DNA from: Pseudomonadota bacterium
GTDB taxonomy: Bacteria > Pseudomonadota > Alphaproteobacteria > Rhizobiales > Devosiaceae
Length of the DNA: 64,000 nucleotides
Assembly: GCA_023393475.1 (NCBI GenBank)
Contig: JAEWLC010000072.1
Location: forward strand, 49,154-113,153
Direction of reading: 5' to 3'
Positions 9,502-17,518 of the stretch are shown piece by piece (the first letter of the stretch is position 1; each line of letters opens with the position of its first letter). The translations under genes and the position numbers were made by a program. The notes under the pieces are model-generated. The model made no database searches. It saw only the letters and a list, made by a program, of their open reading frames with translations, and was not told the origin of the DNA.

Positions 9502-9888
9502 ATGGAAATGAAGGCTGTCGTTGGCGTCGCACTGGTATGGGCGGTGATCTTCATCGTCCCGATCCTGGTATACGGCGCGTTTTCCGCGGTGACCGGGTTG
9601 CAGCCGCCGGGCGGGTCGCCGGGGCTGTTCCTCGTGAGTACCGCAGTCTCCAAGCTGGGTACGGCCATTGCGTTCGTTGTGCTGTTCTACCTGGCAAGGG
9701 ATGTCTTCGGCGGGCAGTGGCTGCTCTATGCCGGCATCTGGTGGCTGATGTTCGCGATCGGCGAGGTCGGGCAGGCGATTGCGCCCGACTATTCCTGGGA
9801 GGAAGCCATTGCAGGTGTCATCTCCGAAACGATCTACTTTCCCCTGTCCGGCTTGATCGTGAACTGGCTCGTCGGCCGGGGAGGTTGA
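9502..9888 (+). CDS. Small membrane protein, unknown function
   Basis: The 128-residue product has about four hydrophobic segments: VVGVALVWAVIFIVPILVY, a second pair around STAVSKLGTAIAFVVLFYL, and a C-terminal pair containing IWWLMFAIGEVGQAIAP. I do not recognise the family. The ATG at 9502 has GAGGAGG a few bases upstream (9488-9494), which supports the start. It ends two bases before the GTG of the GyrI-like gene, so the two are almost surely co-transcribed. The low charge and the lack of a signal cleavage site suggest an inner membrane protein. Confidence 0.7.
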   Translation: MEMKAVVGVALVWAVIFIVPILVYGAFSAVTGLQPPGGSPGLFLVSTAVSKLGTAIAFVVLFYLARDVFGGQWLLYAGIWWLMFAIGEVGQAIAPDYSWEEAIAGVISETIYFPLSGLIVNWLVGRGG

Positions 9889-9890
9889 CG

Positions 9891-10502
9891 GTGGAGAAGG
9901 TCGACTTCAAGAAGCTGATGAAGGCCTACTGGCAGCCGCCGGTGGGCAAGTTCGTGGTGGTCGAGGTCCCGACGCTCCGCTTCATCAAAGTGGACGGCAA
10001 GGGCGACCCGAACACGGCTGCCGAGTACAGCGCGGCGGTGCAGTGGCTCTACACGATGAGCTACACTCTGAAATTCGCCTCGAAGGCGGAAGGGCGCGAC
10101 TACGGCGTGGCGCCGCTCGAGGCGCTGTGGTGGGCCGAGGACATGTCGAGCTTTACTGCCAACGACAAGAGCAAGTGGCTGTGGACCGCCATGATCATGC
10201 AGCCCGACTGGATCGACGCGGCGCGTTTCGCGACGGCGCTCGAGAAGGCGAGGGGCAAGCTCGGCGAACCTCCCGGCAGCCTGCGGCTGGAGACGTTCGA
10301 GGAAGGCCTCAGTGTCCAGACCATGCACATCGGGCCCTACAGTGCCGAGGCGCCGACGATTGCGATGCTGCACAACGAGTTCCTGCCGGCCAACGGGCTG
10401 GTTGAAACAGGCCACCACCATGAGATCTACATCAGCGATCCGCGCCGCACTGCGCCCGACAAGCTGAAGACTGTCATTCGCCAGCCCGTCCGGCGGCGCT
10501 GA
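9891..10502 (+). CDS. GyrI-like small-molecule binding domain protein
   Basis: The product has 203 residues and starts at GTG 9891, with GGGGAGG just upstream; the open frame extends further 5' through the previous gene, which is not real coding in this frame. The sequence KKLMKAYWQPPVGKFVVVEVP, then LRFIKVDGKGDPN and ALWWAEDMSSF, matches the stand-alone GyrI-like family (COG4832 type). The fold binds hydrophobic small molecules, and some members hydrolyse cyclopropanoid toxins. No DNA-binding domain is fused, so it is not a classical MerR or AraC regulator. The partner membrane protein upstream hints at a role in stress or toxin handling. Confidence 0.78.
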   Translation: MEKVDFKKLMKAYWQPPVGKFVVVEVPTLRFIKVDGKGDPNTAAEYSAAVQWLYTMSYTLKFASKAEGRDYGVAPLEALWWAEDMSSFTANDKSKWLWTAMIMQPDWIDAARFATALEKARGKLGEPPGSLRLETFEEGLSVQTMHIGPYSAEAPTIAMLHNEFLPANGLVETGHHHEIYISDPRRTAPDKLKTVIRQPVRRR

Positions 10503-10626
10503 TCCTGCCGGGATTTGACGCTGGCGTGACGATACGTCCGCAACATTCCGATTGCCCCCACACGCGCGATGCGGTTGAAGAGGCGCAGCACTCATTTTCG
10601 CGGCGGCGGCTGCGCGGGAGATCGGT

Positions 10627-10914
10627 ATGTCGTTCTGGAAGAACCTGTTCGGTGGTGGTGGCGAGCCGAAGTCGATCGAGCCGGCAGTGGTCGGCGAAGA
10701 GAGCTACAAGGGCCACACGATCAAGGCGATCACCATGGCGGTCGGCAGCGAGTACCAGCTTGCCGGCACGATCGAGAAGACCATCGGCGACGAGCTGAAG
10801 ACCTACCAGTTCGTCCGGGCCGACCGCTTTTCGTCCAAGGAAGACGTGGTGAGCTTCGCCCTCGCCAAGGGCCGGCAGATCATCGACGAACAGGGCGACG
10901 CGATCTACCGCTGA
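10627..10914 (+). CDS. HlyU family protein
   Basis: The 95-residue product reads MSFWKNLFGGGG, then YKGHTIKAITMAVGSEYQLAGTI and a C-terminal FVRADRFSSKEDVVSF, the pattern of the small HlyU family (PF10115). The family is named after a Vibrio haemolysin activator but is widespread in alphaproteobacteria, where no role has been established. No helix-turn-helix is evident. A GGGAG site precedes ATG 10627. The following small gene is on the same strand after 74 bases. Confidence 0.75.
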   Translation: MSFWKNLFGGGGEPKSIEPAVVGEESYKGHTIKAITMAVGSEYQLAGTIEKTIGDELKTYQFVRADRFSSKEDVVSFALAKGRQIIDEQGDAIYR

Positions 10915-10988
10915 CCGCCGCCTGCAACCCGCAACATTTCGCCGGCGTTTTGTCGGTAGCTTCGCCCTCGGGGCGAATGGAGTCCGAT

Positions 10989-11210
10989 ATGGCCAAGAAG
11001 CCGACCCCCCGCAGCGAATTCGTGCTGTTCGACGTGATCTACGAAGACGGCAGCCAGCGCTCCAACCGCAAGGTGCCGGCGGATGTCCTCGGCGGCCTCG
11101 ATGGCGACGAGCCCGCCAAGACTGCGATCATGGAGCAGGACCAGACGATCGCCGAGAAGTCCGGCGTGCCGCCGCTGCAGATCAAGTCGATCAAGCGCAG
11201 CGGGAAGTAG
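10989..11210 (+). CDS. Conserved small hypothetical protein
   Basis: The product has 73 residues beginning MAKKPTPRSEFVLFDVIYEDGSQRS. ATG 10989 has GGAG six bases upstream; an in-frame ATG at 10977 is possible but has a poorer site. The sequence is soluble, with a lysine-rich tail, and contains no motif that I recognise. It may be co-transcribed with the HlyU-family gene. Codon usage is like its neighbours, so I take it as a real gene of unknown function. Confidence 0.6.
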   Translation: MAKKPTPRSEFVLFDVIYEDGSQRSNRKVPADVLGGLDGDEPAKTAIMEQDQTIAEKSGVPPLQIKSIKRSGK

Positions 11211-11307
11211 GGGCAGGGGCGCTTGGTGTGGCCTGAGAAACCACCTTGCCGCCATCCTCACCGGCGCTGTCCGAGGCAACATCGTGCCTCTTGTCGCCAG
11301 TGAACGC

Positions 11308-12348
11308 CTAGCCCGCTAGCGCCTTGTTCACCGCCGGCTTCACCACCGTTCCGAACAGTTCGATCGCCTTCATGACCTTGTCGTGGGGCAGGGTGCCTAC
11401 GCTCACCTGCAGGCCGAAGCGGTCGTGCTTGAACCACTCGTGCTGCTGCAGGATCTTGTCGATGACCTGCTGCGGCGAGCCCATGAAATAGGCGCCGGAG
11501 GGGCTGGCCCCGGCTTCGAACTGGGCGCGGGTGGTCGGCGGCCAGCCGCGTTCGCGGCCGATGCGGCTCATGGCTTCGTGGTGCGCCGGGAAGGCAATCT
11601 CGAGCGCATCCTGCGAGTTCTCGGCGATGAAGCCGTGCGATGAGATCCCGATCGGCATCTTTGCGAGGTCGTGGCCGACCTTCTCCGCCGTCAGCCGGTA
11701 GAGCTGGGTGAACTGCTGGAAGGCCTCGGGATTGCCGCCGATGATGGCGATCATCAGGGGCAGGCCGTAGTAGGCGGCGCGCGCCACCGAGTTCGGGGTG
11801 CCGCCGACGGCGATCCAGAGCGGCAGCGGATCCTGGATGGGCTTGGGATAGACGGCGAGGCCGGGGATCGGCTTGGTGTGCTCGGAGCCGGGCCACTCCA
11901 CCTTGCCGCCTTCGCGGATCTTCAGCAGTTCGGCCAGCTTTTCCTCGAACAGCTCATCGTAGTGATCGAGCTCCAGCCCAAAGAGCGGGAAGCTCTCGAT
12001 GAAGGAGCCGCGGCCGGCCATGATCTCGGCGCGGCCGTTGGAAAGCAGGTCCAGGGTCGAGAATTGCTGGTGGACCCGGATCGGATCTTCCGAGCTCAGC
12101 ACGGTCACGGCAGTGGAGAGCCGGATGCGCTTCGTGATGGCCGCCGCGGCCGCGAGGATCGTCACCGGCGACGAGGCGACGTAGTCGGGGCGATGATGTT
12201 CGCCTAGGCCGTAGAAATCGAGGCCGAGCTCGTCGGCCAGCTTGATCTCCTCGAGCAGGTCCTTGAGTCGCTCGGCCGGCGACTGCAGCCTGCCGCCGTT
12301 CAGAGGGTCGGGCGTATTCTCAGCAAAGGAATAGAGACCGATTTCCAT
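11308..12348 (-). CDS. LLM class flavin-dependent oxidoreductase
   Basis: The 346-residue product is a luciferase-like TIM barrel. It starts MEIGLYSFAENTPDP, with the family signatures LGLDFYGLGEHHRPDY, RIRLSTAVTVLSSEDP and NGRAEIMAGRGSFIESF. Such proteins use FMNH2 or F420H2 to oxidise small organic substrates; the substrate here is unknown. The ATG complementary to 12346-12348 is preceded by GAGGTG at a good distance, which I prefer over the in-frame GTG three codons upstream. The gene converges on the small hypothetical gene at 10989. Confidence 0.88.
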   Translation of the reverse strand: MEIGLYSFAENTPDPLNGGRLQSPAERLKDLLEEIKLADELGLDFYGLGEHHRPDYVASSPVTILAAAAAITKRIRLSTAVTVLSSEDPIRVHQQFSTLDLLSNGRAEIMAGRGSFIESFPLFGLELDHYDELFEEKLAELLKIREGGKVEWPGSEHTKPIPGLAVYPKPIQDPLPLWIAVGGTPNSVARAAYYGLPLMIAIIGGNPEAFQQFTQLYRLTAEKVGHDLAKMPIGISSHGFIAENSQDALEIAFPAHHEAMSRIGRERGWPPTTRAQFEAGASPSGAYFMGSPQQVIDKILQQHEWFKHDRFGLQVSVGTLPHDKVMKAIELFGTVVKPAVNKALAG

Positions 12349-12421
12349 GGTGCGCACCTCGTTTGGTGCGCCCTACATGGCTGTGCATTCGGGCCTTAGC
12401 AAGAACGCACAGCCCTGTAAC

Positions 12422-13120
12422 TCAGACGTTGCTGCTGGGAACGTAGCTGTCCGCCTTGAAACCTGTGATCGGCGCGGGGGCATTGACGCCGGCCTGGCGG
12501 TGGATTTCGTCGACCAGGCCCTGCGGCAGCTTGAGCTTGAACGCCAGCGCGTCGAGGTAGCCACGCTCGGCGGCCGTGTCGGCCTTCATGGCGACCAGGG
12601 AGGCGGCGTAAATCTCGGCGGCGTGTTCGGGTGTATCGGCGCGCGCGACGACGGCATCGATATCGAGCGGGCTGCCGAGTTCATCGAAGACGAAGGCCTT
12701 CTCCTCGGAGGAGAGCGGCATGGTCTCGAGCTTGGCGAAGATACGCTGCTTCTCGTCGGCGTCGATCTGGCCGTCCGCCTTGGCGGCGGCGATCATGGCG
12801 CGCACGAGGGTCTTGCCGAGCTCTTCCTGCTGGTAGGCGGCTTGCGGCGGCGGCACAAAGGCGTCCTGCGTGGGGGCAGGGGCGCCATCCGAGGCCGCTC
12901 CGGCTGCCTGCTGGTTCTTCTGGTAGTTCTGCCAGGCGGAGTAGGCGAGCCCGCCCACGGCGGCGACCGCGCCGACCTTTGCGACATTGCCGACCATCTT
13001 GCCCAGTCCGCCACCCGACAGGAGCATGCCCGCCGCAAGCCCGGCGGCACCGGTGATGGCGGTGCGCTGCGCGTTCGGATCGGTCTGCAGTGCCTTGATG
13101 ATCCCGTCGATGTTGAACAT
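12422..13120 (-). CDS. DUF533 (TerB-like fold) inner membrane protein
   Basis: The product has 232 residues. The N-terminal half contains a glycine-rich hydrophobic stretch (GAAGLAAGMLLSGGGLGKM, then VGAVAAVGGLAYSAW). The C-terminal half from about residue 108 is a TerB-like helical domain with VRAMIAAAKADGQIDADE, a sequence typical of DUF533/YebE proteins, whose acidic residues may bind metal. The function is unknown. A GGAGG site precedes the start. It is transcribed away from the terminator that serves the next gene upstream, so it has its own promoter between 13121 and 13241. Confidence 0.82.
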   Translation of the reverse strand: MFNIDGIIKALQTDPNAQRTAITGAAGLAAGMLLSGGGLGKMVGNVAKVGAVAAVGGLAYSAWQNYQKNQQAAGAASDGAPAPTQDAFVPPPQAAYQQEELGKTLVRAMIAAAKADGQIDADEKQRIFAKLETMPLSSEEKAFVFDELGSPLDIDAVVARADTPEHAAEIYAASLVAMKADTAAERGYLDALAFKLKLPQGLVDEIHRQAGVNAPAPITGFKADSYVPSSNV

Positions 13121-13241
13121 GGGTTCCTCCCTATTGTCTTTGAAAGGCAGTTAGGTAGCGGGGGGCGACGGTACAAGGATGACAAGAGCGCGCAGCCCCG
13201 ATAATTGCCGCCGTGGCTCCCACGTTGGCCATCGGACAACG

Positions 13242-13267
13242 AAAAAGCCCCGGCGCGGAGCCGGGGC
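13242..13267 (-). terminator. Intrinsic terminator of the Ala/Pro-rich protein gene
   Basis: An 8-bp perfect stem (13247-13254 with 13260-13267, GCCCCGGC/GCCGGGGC) and a 5-base loop are followed on the minus strand by five U residues (13242-13246). Confidence 0.88.
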
Positions 13268-13356
13268 CAAAGGTTGCTTCGGAGGGAGGACCGAAGCGTG
13301 GACGTGTGCCGTCCGTTTCTTGTTCGACCCAAAAATTGAATGGGATCGATCTGGCT

Positions 13357-13758
13357 TTACTGAGCCGGAGCGGCCGGAGCCTCGGTAGCCGGGGCAGCGT
13401 CAGCCGGAGCAGCAGGGGCCGCATCAGCCGGAGCCGCATCAGCCGGGGCGGCCGGAGCCGCGTCGGTCGCCGGAGCCATCGGAGTGGCCTCGGTACCGGT
13501 GGCCGGAGCCTCGGTCATGGGAGCAGGCTCAGTGGTCGTGGCGGGAGCCTCGATAGCCGGCGTATTGTTCACGGTCGTCGACGTGGTCGACGGACCCGAA
13601 TTGGCCGAGAAGACGAGGTAGCCGATGGCCAGAAGGGCCAGCGCCACGATGATGCCGACGAACCAGCCAGTTGCGCTCGACTCACGGGTGTAAGTCGTAG
13701 TGGTGCGGTTCAGACCATCGTCGGTCGAGTAGACGGTATCGCGTTCGGGGACAGCCAT
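13357..13758 (-). CDS. Single-span protein with Ala/Pro-rich tail
   Basis: The 133-residue product starts MAVPERDTVYSTDDG, with AAAGGAGC upstream of the ATG complementary to 13756-13758. One membrane helix (about residues 30-50, GWFVGIIVALALLAIGYLVF) separates a short polar N-terminus from a tail made almost only of Ala, Pro, Thr and acidic residues, including repeats of the form APADAAP. The tail is probably extended and periplasmic. No family is recognised beyond small Hyphomicrobiales proteins of this type. The repetitive DNA makes length variation between strains likely. The gene has its own strong terminator. Confidence 0.7.
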   Translation of the reverse strand: MAVPERDTVYSTDDGLNRTTTTYTRESSATGWFVGIIVALALLAIGYLVFSANSGPSTTSTTVNNTPAIEAPATTTEPAPMTEAPATGTEATPMAPATDAAPAAPADAAPADAAPAAPADAAPATEAPAAPAQ

Positions 13759-13889
13759 GATCAAGCTCCTTTGTTTGAGTACCGTATGGCGACAAGAACG
13801 CGGGTCCTGCGGCAAACGTTCCCGCAGGCTTGATCATTTGCGATTTTGATTCAGGGGCGCCCGGTAAACAATTGGCGTAGCTTGCAGTT

Positions 13890-14477
13890 TTACTCCGCGG
13901 GGGAGGAGGAAATCGTGTCCCCGGACGCCGACTTTGCCGGCGATTTTGCGGATTTATCCGCCTTTCCGCCCTTTCCGATCAGCTTGGTCTGGGCCGAGAC
14001 GCGATCGATATAGGCAAGGAACAGGGCGGAGGCGACGAATGCCAGGTGGATCAGCGTGTACCACATCAGGTGTTCGCTGGTCTGAGTTCCGACGTTGAGG
14101 AAAATCTGGAGCAGGTGGATCGACGAGATGGCGACGATGGTCGAGGCCACCTTGATCTTCAGCGAGCCGGCGTCGATTTCGCCGAGCCAGTGCACGGAAG
14201 CGTCGTCATCGAAGCGCGAGACGTAGTTCTCGTAGCCGGAAATGATGACCATGACCACTAGGCTGGCGACGAGCGCCGCGTCGATGAGGCCCAGCATTTT
14301 GAGGATCGCGTCGGACTCTTCGATGTTGAAGACGTGGGTGACGAAATCCCACAGCTTCACACCGAAGGTGGCCGCGTAGACGGCGAGGGCGAGCGCTAGC
14401 CCGAGATAGAACAGGACCAGCAGCCAGCGCGAGGCGAGGATCACACCTTCGATGATGAGTTCGAGACGCTTGGGCAT
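13890..14477 (-). CDS. YqhA/UPF0114 family membrane protein
   Basis: The product has 195 residues starting MPKRLELIIEGVILASRWLL; GGAG lies upstream of the ATG complementary to 14475-14477, which I prefer to a start ten codons earlier. Four membrane helices and the conserved stretches DLLMLGLIDAAL-like (LKMLGLIDAALVASLVVMV), YENYVSRFD and HWLGEIDAGSLKIKVA fit the UPF0114 family. The C-terminal tail is rich in Lys and Ser. The role of the family is unknown. It stands alone between two minus-strand genes with separate signals. Confidence 0.87.
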   Translation of the reverse strand: MPKRLELIIEGVILASRWLLVLFYLGLALALAVYAATFGVKLWDFVTHVFNIEESDAILKMLGLIDAALVASLVVMVIISGYENYVSRFDDDASVHWLGEIDAGSLKIKVASTIVAISSIHLLQIFLNVGTQTSEHLMWYTLIHLAFVASALFLAYIDRVSAQTKLIGKGGKADKSAKSPAKSASGDTISSSPAE

Positions 14478-14589
14478 GCTGGCTCCGGTTGTTGGTCGGT
14501 GCAAGGGATAGCGGAAACCGCCGTGGTGGCAAGTGGATCGGGTGCCGCAGGGGGGGAGCTGCTGTTACCAGGGCTCGCATCGGCCTTAG

Positions 14590-14625
14590 GAGCAAAAGAA
14601 AGGGCCGGGAGTGATCCCGGCCCTT
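14590..14625 (-). terminator. Intrinsic terminator after the OmpA-family gene
   Basis: An 11-bp stem pairs 14600-14610 with 14615-14625 around a 4-base loop. It is followed on the minus strand by a U-rich run and lies 20 bases after the OmpA-family stop. Confidence 0.85.
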
Positions 14626-14644
14626 CCTGTCTCATGCGCCGAAC

Positions 14645-17158
14645 TCAGTTGTTGGCGACGGTGACCAGCGGGGTGATGCGCTTGAGCACCACGCGGCGGT
14701 TGATCGGCTCGGCCAGATCCGTCTTCACCTTCAGGTAGCGCTCGCCGTAGCCCTGGGTGACCAGGTTCTCCGGCGGCACGTCGTAGAAGTCGGTGAGGAT
14801 GCGGGCGACCGTGGAGGCACGGGCGTCCGACAGGATGAGGTTGGACTGGTCGCTACCCACGGCATCGGTGTGGCCTTCGATGAGGAACACCTCGCCTGGG
14901 TTCTTCTCGAGCAGCTTCAGCATGGCGTTGGCCACCTTGCTGAGGGCGCCGACCTGGGTACGCGAGATGGTCGCGGCACCGGTGTCGAAGGTGAGGCTAC
15001 CCACTTCGATGCGGCGCACCGAGTCACGCAGGCGGGCAGACCGCTTCACGTCCTCGATCGTGTAGATCTTCTTCACGCGCTCCACCGGCGGCTCGGCGAA
15101 GAAGCCCTCGACGTCGTCCTCGTCGGCATAGTCGGCGTCGAGCACGTAGTCGCGGATCGGGATCGTCAGACGCAGCGGGGGCAGGTCGTCGCCCGGGTCG
15201 CGCCAGTTGTTGAAGTAGTCGTCATCGTCGTAGTTGTCCTCGTCGTAGTAGGCGAGGATGTACTCACGGCCGTCGGGCATGATGCGCGAGCGCTTGAGCA
15301 CGTTGCCCCAGCGATCGCGGATGGTGACGATCTGCACGCCATTCGGACGCTCGATCGTTTCCTTCACACGGCCGCCCGGCAGGCGCTGGTAGTAGACCTC
15401 GTCCTCATCGCTGTCGCGGATGCGGTCGAAATCCTGGGCCGGGTTCGAGATCACCAGGTTGACGCCAATCTGGAAGATGAAGCCGGAGTTCGTGTAGTTG
15501 TTGCCCCCGCCCTGGCCATCCGGACGACCCGGACGCGGGCCACCACCCTGGTTACCACCCTGACCACCACCATTGTTGATGGTCGTGTTGTTGGTGGTGT
15601 TGTTCACCGTGGTGTTGGTGGTGGTCGTGTTGGTGACGTTCGTCACGTTGTTGATGATGGTGACGTTCTGCGGCACTTCGACCGGCGGTAGGGCAGCGAA
15701 GTCGATCTGCTCGCCCTGGGTCTTGGCCAGCGATTCCACCTGAACCGGCGCGATGTCGGCCTGGGCGGCCTTGTCGTCGGTCGGGGGTGGGGCAGCCGGC
15801 TCGGCCGGCGGCTGGGGCTGCTCCGGCGGAGTGTTGCCGGTCGCGATGTCGCTCGAGACGTCCTTGGCGCTGTCGAGCACGAAGGCAGCCGCTTCCGGCG
15901 CAACGTTCTCAGGCAGCACTTCGGTCGCCTGCGGCGTCACTTCCTCGTTGGCACCCGGCAGTTCCGCGATCGGCGGCTGGGCCGGCGTTGCGGCGGGCAC
16001 TTCGGGGACGGGCGGCAGGGTGATGCCGTTGTCCGCCAGGCACTGCGCGATGTCGTTGGTGCCAAGAGCCGCACAGATCTGGGCGAACTGGTTGTTGGCC
16101 GCGTCGATGGTCGACTGGCCGGCCGGATCGCCGTTCTGCAGCTGGCCGATGCCGACATTGTAGAGTTCGACCGCAGTGCCAAGCTGGTCGAGTGCGGCCT
16201 GCTGCGGGTTCGCCGCATCGGCGTCGGCGGGGACATCGGTCGGGCCGACTTCAGCCGGCTGCTCGGCAGCAGGCTGTTCGGTCGCGGGCTGCTCAGCCGG
16301 CTGTTCGGCGGCAGGCTGCTCGGCCGGAACGGCGGGCTCTTCAGCCGCGGGCGCCGGCGGGGGCGGCAGCGGCGGGAGTTCCTGGCCGATGCACGACTGG
16401 ATGTCTGGGTAGCCGTTGTCGGTGCAGAGCTGCTGGATCTTGGCAGCGGCCGTGTCGGCCTGCGCCTTGGCAGCGTCGTAGTCGGTCGCGGCGAGGTTCA
16501 GGGCAGCCTGGTAGTCATCGACTGCGGCCTGAAGCTCGGCGACAAAGGCGGCCTGCGCGTCGGTTGCGGCCTGCGCTTCGGCAGCGGCCTTTGCGTCTGC
16601 CTCAGCCTGTGCGTCAGCGGCTGCCTTTGCGTCGGCCTCGGCCTGTGCGTCGGCAGCAGCTTTGGCGTCTGCCTCGGCCTGTGCGTCGGCGGCTGCCTTT
16701 GCGTCGGCCTCAGCCTGAGCTTCGGCGGCAGCCTTTGCGTCTGCCTCGGCCTGAGCTTCGGCGGCGGCCTTGGCATCGGCCTCAGCCTGCGCCTCGGCGG
16801 CGGCCTTGGCGTCGGCTTCGGCCTGTGCCTCGGCGGCAGCCTTTGCGTCCGCCTCGGCCTGTGCCTCGGCAGCGGCCTGAGCCTCCGCGGCAGCCTGGGC
16901 GTCAGCGTCGGCCTGCGGGTCCGCAACTGGCTGCCCACCACCGGTGATGGCGGCGATACATTCCTGGACGCTGGAATAGCCGTTCACGATGCAGGCCTCG
17001 GTGAGGGCCTGCTCGGCGTTGGAGATGGCATCTGCGTCGCCCGAGGCCTGCGCGTCCTGAAGGGCCTGGTATTCGGCCTGCTGGGCAAACGCGGCGCTTG
17101 GGACCAATGCGAGAACCGCGAGACTGGTGCCCGTAAGGAGCCAGTTTCGAATGCGCAT
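14645..17158 (-). CDS. Large OmpA-family protein with Ala-rich repeat
   Basis: The product has 837 residues, long for this family. A signal peptide (residues 1-25, ending AAFAQ) is followed by a ~48-residue unit with Cys56 and Cys67, then eight copies of a 12-residue Ala/Glu/Gln/Asp/Lys repeat (99-194), a second unit with Cys245 and Cys256, a Pro/Ala/Glu linker, a third unit with Cys362 and Cys373, an Asn/Thr/Gly-rich stretch, and an acidic domain with many DDD runs. The last ~115 residues are an OmpA peptidoglycan-binding domain (LTFDTGAATIS, IEGHTDAVGSDQSN, LSDARA, NRRVVLK). The protein should sit in the periplasm or outer membrane and hold peptidoglycan. I reject the upstream in-frame extension. 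Confidence 0.9.
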   Translation of the reverse strand: MRIRNWLLTGTSLAVLALVPSAAFAQQAEYQALQDAQASGDADAISNAEQALTEACIVNGYSSVQECIAAITGGGQPVADPQADADAQAAAEAQAAAEAQAEADAKAAAEAQAEADAKAAAEAQAEADAKAAAEAQAEADAKAAAEAQAEADAKAAADAQAEADAKAAADAQAEADAKAAADAQAEADAKAAAEAQAATDAQAAFVAELQAAVDDYQAALNLAATDYDAAKAQADTAAAKIQQLCTDNGYPDIQSCIGQELPPLPPPPAPAAEEPAVPAEQPAAEQPAEQPATEQPAAEQPAEVGPTDVPADADAANPQQAALDQLGTAVELYNVGIGQLQNGDPAGQSTIDAANNQFAQICAALGTNDIAQCLADNGITLPPVPEVPAATPAQPPIAELPGANEEVTPQATEVLPENVAPEAAAFVLDSAKDVSSDIATGNTPPEQPQPPAEPAAPPPTDDKAAQADIAPVQVESLAKTQGEQIDFAALPPVEVPQNVTIINNVTNVTNTTTTNTTVNNTTNNTTINNGGGQGGNQGGGPRPGRPDGQGGGNNYTNSGFIFQIGVNLVISNPAQDFDRIRDSDEDEVYYQRLPGGRVKETIERPNGVQIVTIRDRWGNVLKRSRIMPDGREYILAYYDEDNYDDDDYFNNWRDPGDDLPPLRLTIPIRDYVLDADYADEDDVEGFFAEPPVERVKKIYTIEDVKRSARLRDSVRRIEVGSLTFDTGAATISRTQVGALSKVANAMLKLLEKNPGEVFLIEGHTDAVGSDQSNLILSDARASTVARILTDFYDVPPENLVTQGYGERYLKVKTDLAEPINRRVVLKRITPLVTVANN
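16577..16864 (-). repeat. 36-bp tandem repeat coding an Ala-rich 12-mer, eight copies
   Basis: Within the OmpA-family gene, residues 99-194 are eight units of AQAEADAKAAAE or AQAEADAKAAAD. The DNA copies differ at silent positions, so the array is partly degenerate but still a candidate for copy-number change. The sequence should form a long charged helix. Confidence 0.9.
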
Positions 17159-17518
17159 GGGTTTTGTCCTTTTCTTGGAGTCAGTTGCTTGAGAAGTGAC
17201 GCTGTCCTGCTGAACCGAACCTGAACGGCCGGCAGACCTTCTGCAGTGTGGTGACATTCCCCCGTCGGGCCCCAACGCCCTCGGCGAGTCGGGGTTCCCG
17301 GTAACTCGGACAGGAAGGGCTAATCGTGGCATGAGTGCGACACCGGGTGGCTATCCGGTCATTCGGTTCGCAAGGCCACTTGGTCGACACGTTTGTGGTG
17401 CTCTAGGTACGCCATTCTTCTTTTTAGCGTATCTGGTTACACGTTGTTTTTAGGCAAGGCCTTCCGGCCTCTGGCGCGCACCCTGACAGGGGTGCGGACA
17501 CGGTTCTCCCCTCCACGC
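17159..17518. other. Divergent intergenic region, 360 bases
   Basis: This gap lies between the starts of the OmpA-family gene and the glycosyltransferase-like gene. The part next to the latter, 17400-17460, is unusually AT-rich for this window and is the best place for its promoter. An imperfect hairpin occurs around 17270-17294. I see no RNA gene and no convincing small protein gene. Confidence 0.45.

Noticed and set aside
16577..16864. CRISPR-like array
   Set aside because: The periodic 36-base units have no unique spacers, are contiguous and are in frame inside a coding gene.
17270..17294. Hairpin CCCCAAC/GTCGGGG as a terminator or riboswitch
   Set aside because: The stem is 7 bp with one wobble pair and an 11-base loop, no T-run follows, and no upstream gene is served. 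Too weak to call.
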